Assembly (NCBI GenBank): GCA_000525025.1
Contig: JCKJ01000001.1
Span: forward strand, 2,046,001-2,110,000
Length of the DNA: 64,000 nt
Direction: 5' to 3'
Source of the DNA: Methylophilaceae bacterium 11
Lineage (GTDB): Bacteria > Pseudomonadota > Gammaproteobacteria > Burkholderiales > Methylophilaceae
The notes under the pieces were generated by a model. That model searched no databases. It was not told where the DNA came from and saw only the letters and a program-made list of their open reading frames with translations. Within the stretch, counting starts at the first letter, position 1. Each line of letters opens with the position of its first letter. A program made the position numbers and the translations under genes. Positions 55,646 to 64,000 of this stretch are shown piece after piece.

Positions 55646-56596
55646 TTGAGCAACGGCAGCATGATGGTGTTTACTGGCAATGCCAATCCTGTTTTAGCGC
55701 AAGAAGTAGCTAAACATTTGGGCATTGACTTAGGTCGCGCGGATGTAGGCAGATTCTCCGATGGAGAAATCATGCTCGAGCTACTGGAAAATGTGCGTGG
55801 GCGCGATGTGTTTGTACTGCAATCCACCAGCCACCCTACCAATGACAGCCTGATGGAAGTCATGGTCATGGTGGATGCGTTACGCCGTTCTTCAGCGGGC
55901 CGTATCACTGCTGCGATTCCTTATTTCGGCTATTCTCGCCAAGACAGGCGTCCACGTTCTGCGCGTGTAGCGATTACCGCAAAAGTCGTAGCCAATATGC
56001 TCACCAGTGTGGGCATTAATCGTTTACTGACCATGGATTTGCACTCTGATCAAATTCAGGGTTTCTTTGATATTCCGGTAGACAACATCTACGCGACACC
56101 GATTTTGATTGACGACCTGCTGATGCAAAAGCATAAAGACCTAGTGGTTGTCTCTCCAGATGTGGGCGGTGTGGTGCGCGCGCGCGCATGTGCTAAACAA
56201 CTGGGTTCTGATTTGGCGATTATTGATAAGCGCCGTCCAAAACCAAACGTAGCCAAAGTAATGAACATTATTGGTGAAGTAGCCGACCGCACCTGTGTGA
56301 TTATGGATGACATGGTCGACACCGCGAACACCCTATGTGAAGCGGCAGCAGCCCTTAAAAAACAAGGCGCTAAAAAAGTATTGGCCTATGCTACACATCC
56401 GATTCTTTCTGGTAGCGCTGCGGAACGCATTACCAATTCAGAGTTAGACGAATTGGTCGTGACCAATACCATTCCACTTAACTTGGCATCGATGAACTGT
56501 AAAAAAATCCGCCAATTGAGCGTAGCGCCGTTATTGGCAGAAACAATCAAACGCATTAGCCAAGAGGAATCTGTTTCCTCTTTGTTTATGGATTAA
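55646..56596 (+). CDS. prs: Ribose-phosphate pyrophosphokinase
   Basis: 316 aa, usual length. It makes PRPP from ribose-5-phosphate and ATP. Visible: flexible-loop region [24 protein letters not shown]-binding [13 protein letters not shown] and the allosteric/phosphate region [14 protein letters not shown]. The TTG at 55646 has AAAGG eight bases upstream and is the likely start; ATG 55661 is an alternative. Separated from rplY by a 103-bp inverted-repeat element. Confidence 0.97.
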   Translation: MSNGSMMVFTGNANPVLAQEVAKHLGIDLGRADVGRFSDGEIMLELLENVRGRDVFVLQSTSHPTNDSLMEVMVMVDALRRSSAGRITAAIPYFGYSRQDRRPRSARVAITAKVVANMLTSVGINRLLTMDLHSDQIQGFFDIPVDNIYATPILIDDLLMQKHKDLVVVSPDVGGVVRARACAKQLGSDLAIIDKRRPKPNVAKVMNIIGEVADRTCVIMDDMVDTANTLCEAAAALKKQGAKKVLAYATHPILSGSAAERITNSELDELVVTNTIPLNLASMNCKKIRQLSVAPLLAETIKRISQEESVSSLFMD

Positions 56597-56609
56597 GTTG
56601 TAACGAATT

Positions 56610-56712
56610 AAAAAGTTAACGCATCAAAAATGACAAGAAGATAAGCCGCAGACAGTACAACTAGTACGGCTAGGCGCAATCGACACAGTCAGTTTGGATG
56701 CGTTAACTTTTT
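56610..56712. repeat. 103-bp inverted-repeat element between prs and rplY
   Basis: Perfect 16-bp arms, AAAAAGTTAACGCATC at 56610-56625 and GATGCGTTAACTTTTT at 56697-56712, enclose 71 bases with internal pairing (CAGTACAACTAGTACGG). It may act as a long-loop terminator or be a small mobile palindromic element. No second copy is evident in the window. Confidence 0.75.
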
Positions 56713-56792
56713 CACCCTGTTTTCTGGTCGCGGAGAACAGTTTTTAACGTAGTAAGGCCCCAAAGGCTTAGCAGTAAATTTAGGAGTTTCAA

Positions 56793-57410
56793 ATGAGTAT
56801 CGAAATTAATGCAGTCAAACGTGACGTTAAAGGTACGGGTGCGAGCCGCCGTCTACGTCGTGCTGGCAGTGTGCCAGGTGTAGTATATGGTGGTGGTAAA
56901 GACGCGATTACTATTGAATTAAATCATAAAGAATTGTTTTTACAATTCCGTCATGAAGCTTTCCACGCCTCTATTCTGGATTTGAATTTAGATGGCAAAA
57001 AAGAAAGCGTTCTATTACGTGACTACCAAATGCACCCAGTACGTAACACGATTCAACATATCGATTTTCAACGTGTTTCAACCACAGAGAAAATCCACGT
57101 GAAAGTGCCTTTCCACTTTATTAACGCAGACGTAGCACCTGGCGTGAAATTAGGTGGCGGCATTGTTGCACATATCTTGACCGAAGCTGACGTAAGCTGC
57201 TTGGCAAAAGACTTGCCTGAGTTTATCGAAGTAGATTTGGCCAACTTGGAGATGGGTCACTCAGTGCACTTGTCACAAATCAAATTGGCAAAAGGTGTTG
57301 AGTTTGTGCAATTAGCACATGGTAATGATGCCGCTGTTGCAGCAATTGCTAAGACACGTGGCGGCGTATCTGACGACGCAGCAGAAGCGACTGAAACACC
57401 AGCAGCTTAA
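56793..57410 (+). CDS. rplY: Large-subunit ribosomal protein L25 (CTC type)
   Basis: 205 aa. N-terminal L25 domain (KRDVKGTGASRRLRRAGSVPGVVYGGG, read across residues 9-35) that binds 5S rRNA, and a C-terminal CTC/TL5 beta domain with VKVPFHFINADVAPGVKLGG. TAGGAG precedes the ATG. Long form, typical outside Enterobacteriaceae. The tail is Ala/Glu-rich (DDAAEATETPAA). A strong terminator separates it from pth. Confidence 0.96.
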   Translation: MSIEINAVKRDVKGTGASRRLRRAGSVPGVVYGGGKDAITIELNHKELFLQFRHEAFHASILDLNLDGKKESVLLRDYQMHPVRNTIQHIDFQRVSTTEKIHVKVPFHFINADVAPGVKLGGGIVAHILTEADVSCLAKDLPEFIEVDLANLEMGHSVHLSQIKLAKGVEFVQLAHGNDAAVAAIAKTRGGVSDDAAEATETPAA

Positions 57411-57430
57411 GCTAAACCGCTGTAAAATGA

Positions 57431-57461
57431 ACGCGCACTTAGTACTAGGTGCGCGTTTTTT
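57431..57461 (+). terminator. Terminator after rplY
   Basis: ACGCGCAC...GTGCGCGT stem enclosing TAGTACTA, then a T-run. Confidence 0.92.
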
Positions 57462-57518
57462 ATTGTGTGTTCGCGCTGTTTTGCCCCATTTTACTCATAC
57501 ATGAAAGTATGTTTGCAG

Positions 57519-58094
57519 ATGCATGGAATTCGATTATTTGTAGGTCTAGGTAACCCCGGTGAAAAGTATGTGGCCACCCGCCATAATGCAGGGTTTTGGT
57601 GGGTTGACTTAATCAGCCAACAAACCAATAGTCCGCTTAAGCTAGACGCAAAGATGTTTGGTGAAACCAGCAAGATGAGTGGTCAAGCTGACACATGGTT
57701 ACTAAAGCCAAATACCTTTATGAACGCAAGTGGAAAAGCGGTAGCGGCCATCGCCAACTATTACAAAATCAAACCTGCAGAAATATTAGTCATTCATGAT
57801 GAGCTAGATTTGCCTGTAGGTACAAGCAAGCTTAAATTAGGGGGCGGCCATGGTGGGCATAACGGCCTGCGAGATATTCACGCAGCGCTGGGCACACCCG
57901 ATTACTGGCGGCTACGGGTTGGCATTGGCCACCCGGGTGACCGCAATGAAGTAGTGAATTTTGTGCTGAAACCGCCACTTAAAGCAGAGCAGACGGCCAT
58001 TGATGAAAGTTTGTACCAAAGCAGTAAGTTGCTTACATTGTTGCTTGCAGGTCAGTTTGAGCAGGCCATGCTGACATTGCATACCAAGGCCTAG
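57519..58094 (+). CDS. pth: Peptidyl-tRNA hydrolase
   Basis: About 191 aa from ATG 57519; 57501 is an alternative and the frame opens with GTG at 57465. The family start GIRLFVGLGNPGEKY is followed by catalytic His in TRHNAGFWWVD, FMNASGKAV and LVIHDELDLPVG. It frees tRNA from peptidyl-tRNA that drops off ribosomes. Conserved partner of rplY and ychF in this order. Confidence 0.97.
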   Translation: MHGIRLFVGLGNPGEKYVATRHNAGFWWVDLISQQTNSPLKLDAKMFGETSKMSGQADTWLLKPNTFMNASGKAVAAIANYYKIKPAEILVIHDELDLPVGTSKLKLGGGHGGHNGLRDIHAALGTPDYWRLRVGIGHPGDRNEVVNFVLKPPLKAEQTAIDESLYQSSKLLTLLLAGQFEQAMLTLHTKA

Positions 58095-58147
58095 AGTAGA
58101 GTTCAGGTTAAGCCACATGCGGTTTACGCATGCAAATATTACGCCGT

Positions 58148-60940
58148 TTATTGTACTAGTGCGGCTTGGTTCTGCTGCAGTGTGTAGGCTTCCAAATCCT
58201 TCGCCGACAGCGATTTAGCAAACAGAAACCCTTGCGCATAATCGCAACCGGCTCTAATCAGCAGCGCTCTTTGTTGTGGCGTCTCAATACCTTCCGCAAT
58301 CACTTTCATGCCTAAACGGTGCGCCATCATGATGATGGCTTCGCACAAAATCAAGTCATCTGAGCCTTCTGACAAATTAGCGACAAACGATTTATCTATC
58401 TTCAAATAGTCGATCTTATACTTTTTAAGATATGACAATGAAGAGTAGCCGGTACCAAAATCATCTAGCGCTACTTGCATGCCTATCTCTTGAAATGCTT
58501 TTAAGCGCTGTTTTACCTCGCTAGAAGGATCGAGCAATAAGCGCTCGGTAATTTCCACCACAATAGCCTTACCTGGCGAATGCTCTGCCTTGGCAATATC
58601 AATCCAGCCATGTGCCTTATCATCTTCACTATTGAACTGTATAGGCGATTTATTCACCGTCACCTGAAAATTGGGAGAGAGATGCTCTCTCCAATGCACG
58701 GCTTGCTTAAGCGCCTCTCTAAACACCCAGTCACCAATTTCGTAGATCAAGCGTGTATCTTCTGCAATCGGAATAAACTCTGCCGGACTAATGTCGCCGC
58801 GTGTGGGATGACGCCAGCGGCACAAAGCCTCCGCCTTGTGTACACGCCCAGTATGCAAATCAATAATCGGCTGGTATTCCAAATAGAGTTGATCATGCAA
58901 TATCGCCTGTCTTAGATCATTCGACAGTTGCATGCGATGTTGCGCCACTTGTTGCATACGCGCAGTAAAGTAGCTAAAACAACGGCCGCCCTTTTGCTTG
59001 GAGGCATACATCGCCTGATCGACGCTTTTCATCAAATCGTCAATCAAGAGTGCATCATCCGGAAATATCGCGATGCCAATACTGGCAGAAATATAGGCGG
59101 TTTCAAACGATAGCTGGAAAGGCTGCGACAAGGTTTGCAGTACTTTTTGCGCCACTATTTCCACATGATTAAGATCCTCATGACCGATATCTTCAATAAT
59201 CAGCACAAACTCATCGCCACCTAGCCGGGCGACAGCATCGGATCCACGCATACACTCAACTAAACGATCCGCTGTGAGTTTAAGCAACACGTCGCCTTGA
59301 TCGTGACCTAAGGTATCGTTGACTTCTTTAAAGCCATCTAAATCTAGAAAGATAAGTGCTACTTTTAGACCGGAGCGCTTGGCCTTTTGGATTTCCTGAT
59401 CCAAGTGCGCATAAAACATACGACGATTAGGTAAACCCGTGAGCGAATCAAAGTTGGCATGTTGCCAAATCGCCTCTTCCGATTTCTTTAAGCTAGAAAT
59501 ATCGGCATGCGTGCCGACCATACGTTCCGGAAAACCATTGGCATCACGGCTGACCACCATGCCACGGTCTAAAATCCATTTCCAGCTGCCATCTTTACAT
59601 TGCTCACGGTGCTCATTTGAGTACACATCATTGGCACCCGTTAATGTTGCATCAAGCGCCTGCATCACGCTTACGTAGTCTTCGGGATGTACACGCTTTT
59701 TCCACTCTTCAATATCATCTTTAATCTCGGACTCTTCAAAGCCAAGCATCGCTTTCCAGCGTTTAGAAAATACCACTTGATTGCTTTTGATATCCCAATC
59801 CCACACACCATCACCAGCACCTTCTAACGCAAACTGCCAGCGCTGCTCGCTCGCATTTAACTGGTTATTCACTTTATTCATGGCCTCAGCAGCGCGGATT
59901 CTGGCTGCCAGCAAAAATAAAATCCCGGTTAACGAAAAAGAAATAAAAATACCTAGCAACCCTATCTGGTTAGCGCGTTTGTAGTCTAAGTTTTGTTCAA
60001 ATTTTGGTAATGATTTTGCCTGTAACTCCCACTCGTAACCCATGGCCTTGATGGTGTACTGTTTAGAAAACATGGCACTGATGGACTTGTTTTGGAACTG
60101 TGACTCGTGCGTTTTATAAATAGCCCCATGTTGCTTATTGCTGGCGCCATCTAACACGGCATATCCCAGCAATCCATTTTCCGCTGGGGCAATCGCTTCT
60201 GTAAAAAACAATTCACTATTGATGGTGGCCAATACCCAGCCATAGATATGCTCACGGCGTAACGTCACGTTATTATTAGTGGTGTTATTTTGATAAATGG
60301 GCAATTGCATTAAAAAGCAATCGTTGACTTGGGTGCCTTGAATCGATTGCATCACGGGGGACACAATGACGGTATTCAAATCTGCCGACTTTTGAAACAC
60401 TTCACGGATGGGCAGCTCACCCAACGCATCTAGCAGTGTTTTGGTTTGCCGTGAAGCAATCAGCAAGGATGAATTAGGCACCGCATACACAACGGGCGCA
60501 TAGAATGTGCGTACTTCCTTTGGCTGCATTCGCTCCGCTAGCGATTGCCATTCAGTGCTCAAGGTTTCATACGTTTCGGGGCGAGTAGAATCAACATAGC
60601 GTGCAAACGCGATACTGCGCAAACCGGGCAAATGATTGGGCTGTAATAGCACGCTTACATAATCATTAAACTCTGTCTCGCTGACAAAATTAGAAGCGCG
60701 AAAGAAACTTTGAATGCCGATCAGCGTATGCTCAAACTCTAGCAATTGGCGTTTGATTAAGCCAGTGGCCTCTTTTGCGTGATATTCAAAACGGATTTCT
60801 TGCTCAACATAGGCGTTATGTTTTTCGTTCTGCCAAATCAAATAAGTAATGGGCAATGCCGCCAATAGAAAAACCCAAGGCAACCATGCATCAGCATGGC
60901 GTTGCATAATCCATTTGTGATTGAGCATATGCCCTAACAT
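58148..60940 (-). CDS. CHASE-PAS-GGDEF-EAL membrane signalling protein
   Basis: 930 aa. N-terminal membrane helix (WVFLLAALPITYLIW), periplasmic CHASE domain (about 50-300; FARYVDSTRPETYETLSTEW), second helix near 330 (IGLLGIFISFSLTGILFLLA), PAS domain with a PAC tail (GVWDWDIKSNQVVFSKRWKA; MVGTHADIS), GGDEF domain (RLGGDEFVLI intact, likely able to make cyclic di-GMP) and EAL domain (EALCRW, DDFGTGYSS, KIDKSFV). Both outputs look catalytically intact, so the net activity is undetermined. Monocistronic, convergent with pth and divergent from ychF. Confidence 0.95.
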   Translation of the reverse strand: MLGHMLNHKWIMQRHADAWLPWVFLLAALPITYLIWQNEKHNAYVEQEIRFEYHAKEATGLIKRQLLEFEHTLIGIQSFFRASNFVSETEFNDYVSVLLQPNHLPGLRSIAFARYVDSTRPETYETLSTEWQSLAERMQPKEVRTFYAPVVYAVPNSSLLIASRQTKTLLDALGELPIREVFQKSADLNTVIVSPVMQSIQGTQVNDCFLMQLPIYQNNTTNNNVTLRREHIYGWVLATINSELFFTEAIAPAENGLLGYAVLDGASNKQHGAIYKTHESQFQNKSISAMFSKQYTIKAMGYEWELQAKSLPKFEQNLDYKRANQIGLLGIFISFSLTGILFLLAARIRAAEAMNKVNNQLNASEQRWQFALEGAGDGVWDWDIKSNQVVFSKRWKAMLGFEESEIKDDIEEWKKRVHPEDYVSVMQALDATLTGANDVYSNEHREQCKDGSWKWILDRGMVVSRDANGFPERMVGTHADISSLKKSEEAIWQHANFDSLTGLPNRRMFYAHLDQEIQKAKRSGLKVALIFLDLDGFKEVNDTLGHDQGDVLLKLTADRLVECMRGSDAVARLGGDEFVLIIEDIGHEDLNHVEIVAQKVLQTLSQPFQLSFETAYISASIGIAIFPDDALLIDDLMKSVDQAMYASKQKGGRCFSYFTARMQQVAQHRMQLSNDLRQAILHDQLYLEYQPIIDLHTGRVHKAEALCRWRHPTRGDISPAEFIPIAEDTRLIYEIGDWVFREALKQAVHWREHLSPNFQVTVNKSPIQFNSEDDKAHGWIDIAKAEHSPGKAIVVEITERLLLDPSSEVKQRLKAFQEIGMQVALDDFGTGYSSLSYLKKYKIDYLKIDKSFVANLSEGSDDLILCEAIIMMAHRLGMKVIAEGIETPQQRALLIRAGCDYAQGFLFAKSLSAKDLEAYTLQQNQAALVQ

Positions 60941-61163
60941 TATCCGATATTGTTGTGCACTCTAGAATTGCATTATGCGCAAATTTTTAACAGGTTAAAA
61001 GTATTTTCGCCCCAAGTTGGCGCATCTTAGCGACTTATTTATGCAAATAATTATTTTGGCGACAAACTAACGAAAAGGTTAAAATAACGCACTTTACGTC
61101 TATAGGCTTTTGCGCATTGTTATTCAAGCATAAGTCTCAAACAACACAATTAAGGTTATTCAT

Positions 61164-62249
61164 ATGAAATGCGGCATTGTTGGGCTCCCCAACGTTGGAA
61201 AATCCACCCTTTTTAACGCCATCACCAAAGCTGGCATTGCAGCAGAAAACTACCCATTCTGTACGATTGAGCCCAATGTAGGCATTGTAGAAGTGCCGGA
61301 TACACGCATCCAACCACTGATTGATATTGTGAAACCGCAAAAAGTACAGCCGGCTATTGTGGAGTTTGTAGATATTGCCGGGCTAGTGGCAGGCGCATCT
61401 AAAGGTGAAGGTTTAGGCAATAAGTTTTTGGCCAACATTCGCGAGACCGATGCCATTGCACATGTAGTACGCTGCTTTGAAGATGCCAACGTCATCCATG
61501 TCGCCAATAAAGTGGATCCACTGTCTGACATTGAAGTGATTAATACCGAACTCGCACTCGCCGACATGGAAACCGTAGAAAAAACCATGCAACGCGAAGG
61601 CAAAAAAGCCAAAAGTGGCGACAAAGACGCCATCGCATTAATGAAAGTATTAGATAAAGTACTGCCAACCTTAAACGAAGCTAAAGCCGTGCGTACGCTA
61701 GGGTTAGACGCTGATGAACTGCAGCTATTAAAGCCGCTGTGCCTCATTACGGTTAAACCTGTGATGTACCTTGCCAATGTGGACGAAGGCGGATTTCAAA
61801 ACAACCCACATTTGGACAAAGTGGTTGCACTAGGCAAAGCCGAAGGTGCACCAGTGGTCACCATTTGCGCGAAAATTGAAGGTGAGATTTCTGAGCTGGA
61901 TGATGAAGACAAGCTGCTGTTTTTACAAGAGCTCGGCCAAGATGAACCTGGTTTGAACCGCGTGATTCGCGCCGCTTATGATTTGCTAGGCCTGCAAACC
62001 TACTTTACCGCAGGCGTACAAGAAGTACGCGCATGGACAGTCAAAAAAGGCGCCACCGCACCGCAAGCTGCCGGCGTGATTCATACCGATTTTGAACGTG
62101 GCTTTATTCGTGCAGAAGTCATTGCTTACGATGAATACGTTAAAAACAAAGGCGAGCAAGGCTCAAAAGAAGCTGGAAAAATGCGTTTAGAAGGCAAAGA
62201 GTATATTGTGCAAGATGGCGATGTGATGCATTTCCGCTTTAATGTTTAG
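61164..62249 (+). CDS. ychF: Redox-regulated ATPase YchF
   Basis: 361 aa. OBG-family P-loop [19 protein letters not shown]3 [19 protein letters not shown]4-like NKVD, a coiled-coil arm ([19 protein letters not shown]) and C-terminal TGS domain. YchF prefers ATP over GTP and binds ribosomes. AAGG lies before the ATG. Last core gene before the tRNA-Met/integrase junction. Confidence 0.97.
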   Translation: MKCGIVGLPNVGKSTLFNAITKAGIAAENYPFCTIEPNVGIVEVPDTRIQPLIDIVKPQKVQPAIVEFVDIAGLVAGASKGEGLGNKFLANIRETDAIAHVVRCFEDANVIHVANKVDPLSDIEVINTELALADMETVEKTMQREGKKAKSGDKDAIALMKVLDKVLPTLNEAKAVRTLGLDADELQLLKPLCLITVKPVMYLANVDEGGFQNNPHLDKVVALGKAEGAPVVTICAKIEGEISELDDEDKLLFLQELGQDEPGLNRVIRAAYDLLGLQTYFTAGVQEVRAWTVKKGATAPQAAGVIHTDFERGFIRAEVIAYDEYVKNKGEQGSKEAGKMRLEGKEYIVQDGDVMHFRFNV

Positions 62250-62369
62250 TGGCAGGCAATTGAACACTTTAGAAAGCATTTAAGCGGATTTTAAGTGTTT
62301 TTGCTTTGACAACCACCCCGTAAAACACTAAAATTGCGGGCTTGCTTAAATCAAAGCAACCAGTTTACC

Positions 62370-62446
62370 GGTGATGTAGCTCAGCTGGTTAGAGCACAGG
62401 ATTCATAATCCTGGGGTCGAGGGTTCAAGTCCCTCTTTCACCACCA
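62370..62446 (+). tRNA. tRNA-Met, elongator (anticodon CAT); probable island attachment site
   Basis: 77 bases with encoded CCA. Anticodon loop TTCATAA; T stem-loop GAGGG-TTCAAGT-CCCTC. The acceptor stem GGTGATG against TTTCACC has a T-T mismatch at position 6-67 and a G-T pair at 7-66. The 3' end may have been replaced by the integrated element whose recombinase gene lies 104 bp downstream. Confidence 0.92.
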
Positions 62447-62450
62447 CTTA

Positions 62451-62484
62451 CCCCGAGAGCCTTGCTAATGCAGGGTTCCCGGGG
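62451..62484 (+). terminator. Hairpin after tRNA-Met
   Basis: CCCCG-GAGCC-TGC arms pair with GCA-GGTTC-CGGGG around a TAAT loop. Only a short A/T stretch follows, so termination efficiency is uncertain. Confidence 0.5.
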
Positions 62485-62550
62485 ATTTCAATTGCTTGCG
62501 GAAATCCAGTTCCAGGTGGGTGTTACACTTTTACTCTGAAAGGTTTAAAA

Positions 62551-63873
62551 GTGGCAAATATTTCCAGACGCAGCAGTACGTATTATTTTCGTAGAAAAGT
62601 CCCTCTAGACCTTCTACAGCTCTATTTCCCTCGTAAAGAACTCATCCTCTCCCTGCATACAAAAAACCGTAAGGAAGCTCTGGTTAGGGCTGCAAGGTGT
62701 ACTGTAGAATCCGATGTCCAATTCATGCAGGCACGTTACCAACTTTCAATTGGGAGTGCACAGCAGCATTTACTAGCATTGCAGCAGTTACAACAGGCTT
62801 TGTATACTGGAATCTCTGCACAAAATCATTCATTAAACTTATACGCGCTGAATCCTGCCACTAGCAATGTTGTAGATGTTTCCATGAAAACTGATACCAG
62901 TCTAGAAAAGGTTTTCCAGAAATGGTGTGCAGAGTCCCCGAAACCGAAACGGACGGAATCCCTCTTTAACTCGATTGTCAGAAACTTTACTATGTCCAGC
63001 GGAGTTAGCAATACAAAGGCTATTAGGAAACAGCATGTAGTTATGTATAAAGATTGGATGGTTGAACAGAAGAAATCTCCAAACACCATTAATCAGAGAA
63101 TAGCCAGCCTTCGCACCCTTCTCCGCTTCGCATGTGCTCAGGACATTATTGAGAAAGACCCAACAATCGGCGTGGGTGTTAAGGACTCAAGTGTTGCCAT
63201 TGATAAGAGAAATCCTTTTACTGTAACCGAACTCAACCGGATATTCAGTTCCCCGGTTTATACCGAGGGGTACAGGACTAAGGGTGGAGGCGGTGAAGCG
63301 GCATATTGGTTACCACTACTTGCACTGTTTCAGGGGGCAAGGCTCAACGAGTTGTGCCAGCTTACAGTTACCGATCTAATACAGGAAGAATATCAGTTGG
63401 ATAAATCCCTCCACACTTCTTGGGTAATGAATATTACGGATCAGGGAGAGGGACAGCAACTCAAGAATGCATCCAGTCAGCGCAGAATTCCTTTACATCC
63501 AGAGCTCTTAAGACTTGGATTCATTGATTACCTACATAAGCAAACAGGAGTTCGTTTATTTCCAGATCTTCATAGCGCAAGCTTTGATGGTTCATTGAGT
63601 TCGGGCTGGTCCAAATGGTTTGCACGCTATCTGGATAATGTAGTCGGCTTAAAAGACAGAAAACTCAGCTTCCACAGTTTTCGACATACCTTCAAAGAGT
63701 TTGCCCACTACAATAACATCCGGAAAGAAGTTAGCAATGCAATTCAGGGGCACTCTGATAATGATATGAGTAGCATATATGGAAGGAGATTATATCCGTT
63801 GCCACCTATGGTCGAAGCGATGAATAATTTTAGAATACCCGGACAGGACCTAGATCATCTTTATAAAACATAA
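62551..63873 (+). CDS. Tyrosine recombinase / site-specific integrase
   Basis: 440 aa. N-terminal DUF6538-like region (RRSSTYYFRRKVPLDLLQLY), a core-binding SAM-like domain near 125-215 and a catalytic domain with Arg264 (GARLNEL), His375-x-x-Arg378 (HSFRH), His401 (GHSD) and Tyr410 (SSIYGRR). All five recognisable active-site positions are present. GTG start with GAAAGG upstream. Its place beside tRNA-Met marks the left end of an integrated element that extends beyond the window. It lacks integron-integrase character and is 17 kb from the cassette array. Confidence 0.93.
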   Translation: MANISRRSSTYYFRRKVPLDLLQLYFPRKELILSLHTKNRKEALVRAARCTVESDVQFMQARYQLSIGSAQQHLLALQQLQQALYTGISAQNHSLNLYALNPATSNVVDVSMKTDTSLEKVFQKWCAESPKPKRTESLFNSIVRNFTMSSGVSNTKAIRKQHVVMYKDWMVEQKKSPNTINQRIASLRTLLRFACAQDIIEKDPTIGVGVKDSSVAIDKRNPFTVTELNRIFSSPVYTEGYRTKGGGGEAAYWLPLLALFQGARLNELCQLTVTDLIQEEYQLDKSLHTSWVMNITDQGEGQQLKNASSQRRIPLHPELLRLGFIDYLHKQTGVRLFPDLHSASFDGSLSSGWSKWFARYLDNVVGLKDRKLSFHSFRHTFKEFAHYNNIRKEVSNAIQGHSDNDMSSIYGRRLYPLPPMVEAMNNFRIPGQDLDHLYKT

Positions 63874-63909
63874 AACAAAAGAAACAGATCATGCGCGTGC
63901 ACGGTACAT

Positions 63910-64000
63910 TTAATAAGCGAATCCGGATTTACTAAGATATTGTATTAATGCAGCTTCTCGATGTTCTGGTTCTGTCAGCCAGACCAATAGCATAAAGGCC
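63910..64000 (-). CDS. C-terminal end of an unknown gene (partial)
   Basis: An open frame enters from the right edge on the minus strand and ends at a TAA (63910-63912). The visible 29 or so residues end in LTEPEHREAALIQ and then YLSKSGFAY. It would be convergent with the integrase and thus probably part of the same element. Too short to identify; coding status is tentative. Confidence 0.35.
   Translation of the reverse strand, partial: AFMLLVWLTEPEHREAALIQYLSKSGFAY

Noticed and set aside
62551-63873. Tyrosine recombinase as the integrase of the cassette array
   Set aside because: It has a DUF6538-like N-terminus, lies next to a tRNA 17 kb away, and shows no sign of the additional motif that marks integron integrases; it fits a tRNA-island integrase.

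Overview
The window reads as chromosome of a betaproteobacterium, most likely in or near the Methylophilaceae (Nitrosomonadales). This rests on the kinds of proteins and the gene neighbourhoods (ubiE-ubiJ-ubiB, ftsY-ftsE-ftsX, grpE-dnaK-dnaJ, RpoH box, RelA with EFDD motif) and on moderate GC; no methylotrophy gene lies in the window, so the family name is inference. Most of it is core housekeeping DNA with short intergenic gaps.

Layout: 1-3312 and 14663-17626 are two halves of a lipopolysaccharide (LPS)/cell-surface cluster (2OG-Fe oxygenase, GT2 glycosyltransferase, InaA-like kinase, LpxL-like acyltransferase; then waaP, waaG, waaC). Between them sit two tandem modules of ECF sigma factor, FecR anti-sigma and very large STN-type TonB-dependent receptor (3334-14453), with an apparent 41-47 aa membrane protein between the modules. 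Each receptor carries a cysteine-bracketed EF-hand-like loop. 17654-21593 is grpE-dnaK-dnaJ behind a near-consensus sigma-32 promoter. 22291-27151 is a minus-strand run (small unknown protein, gloA, ferredoxin, coaD, rsmD, two M16 peptidases), divergent from ftsY-ftsE-ftsX. Then come tRNA-Val and tRNA-Asp, a DUF1269 protein, relA, a lipoprotein gene and rpoH; rpoH has a CIRCE element upstream and an odd translation start. 35391-42952 holds a dynamin-like GTPase, DUF971-ubiE-ubiJ-ubiB, a DUF2147 protein and a sodium:solute symporter.

The accessory surprise is 43091-45644: four small plus-strand genes separated by three attC sites, with no integron integrase visible, i.e. a small CALIN-type cassette array wedged between the symporter and mutM. 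Two cassettes have the diagnostic match between their first bases and the R'' arm of their own attC. A similar but decayed attC follows the lipoprotein gene between relA and rpoH, suggesting a second, solitary cassette.

The remainder is mutM with a Gld-like ABC transporter operon, a TPR protein, lolB, ispE, tRNA-Gln, prs, rplY (L25), pth, a CHASE-PAS-GGDEF-EAL protein and ychF. It also includes an unusual alpha-carbonic-anhydrase-like protein that has lost two of three zinc ligands. The right edge is the start of an integrated element: tRNA-Met with an imperfect acceptor stem followed by a tyrosine recombinase gene.
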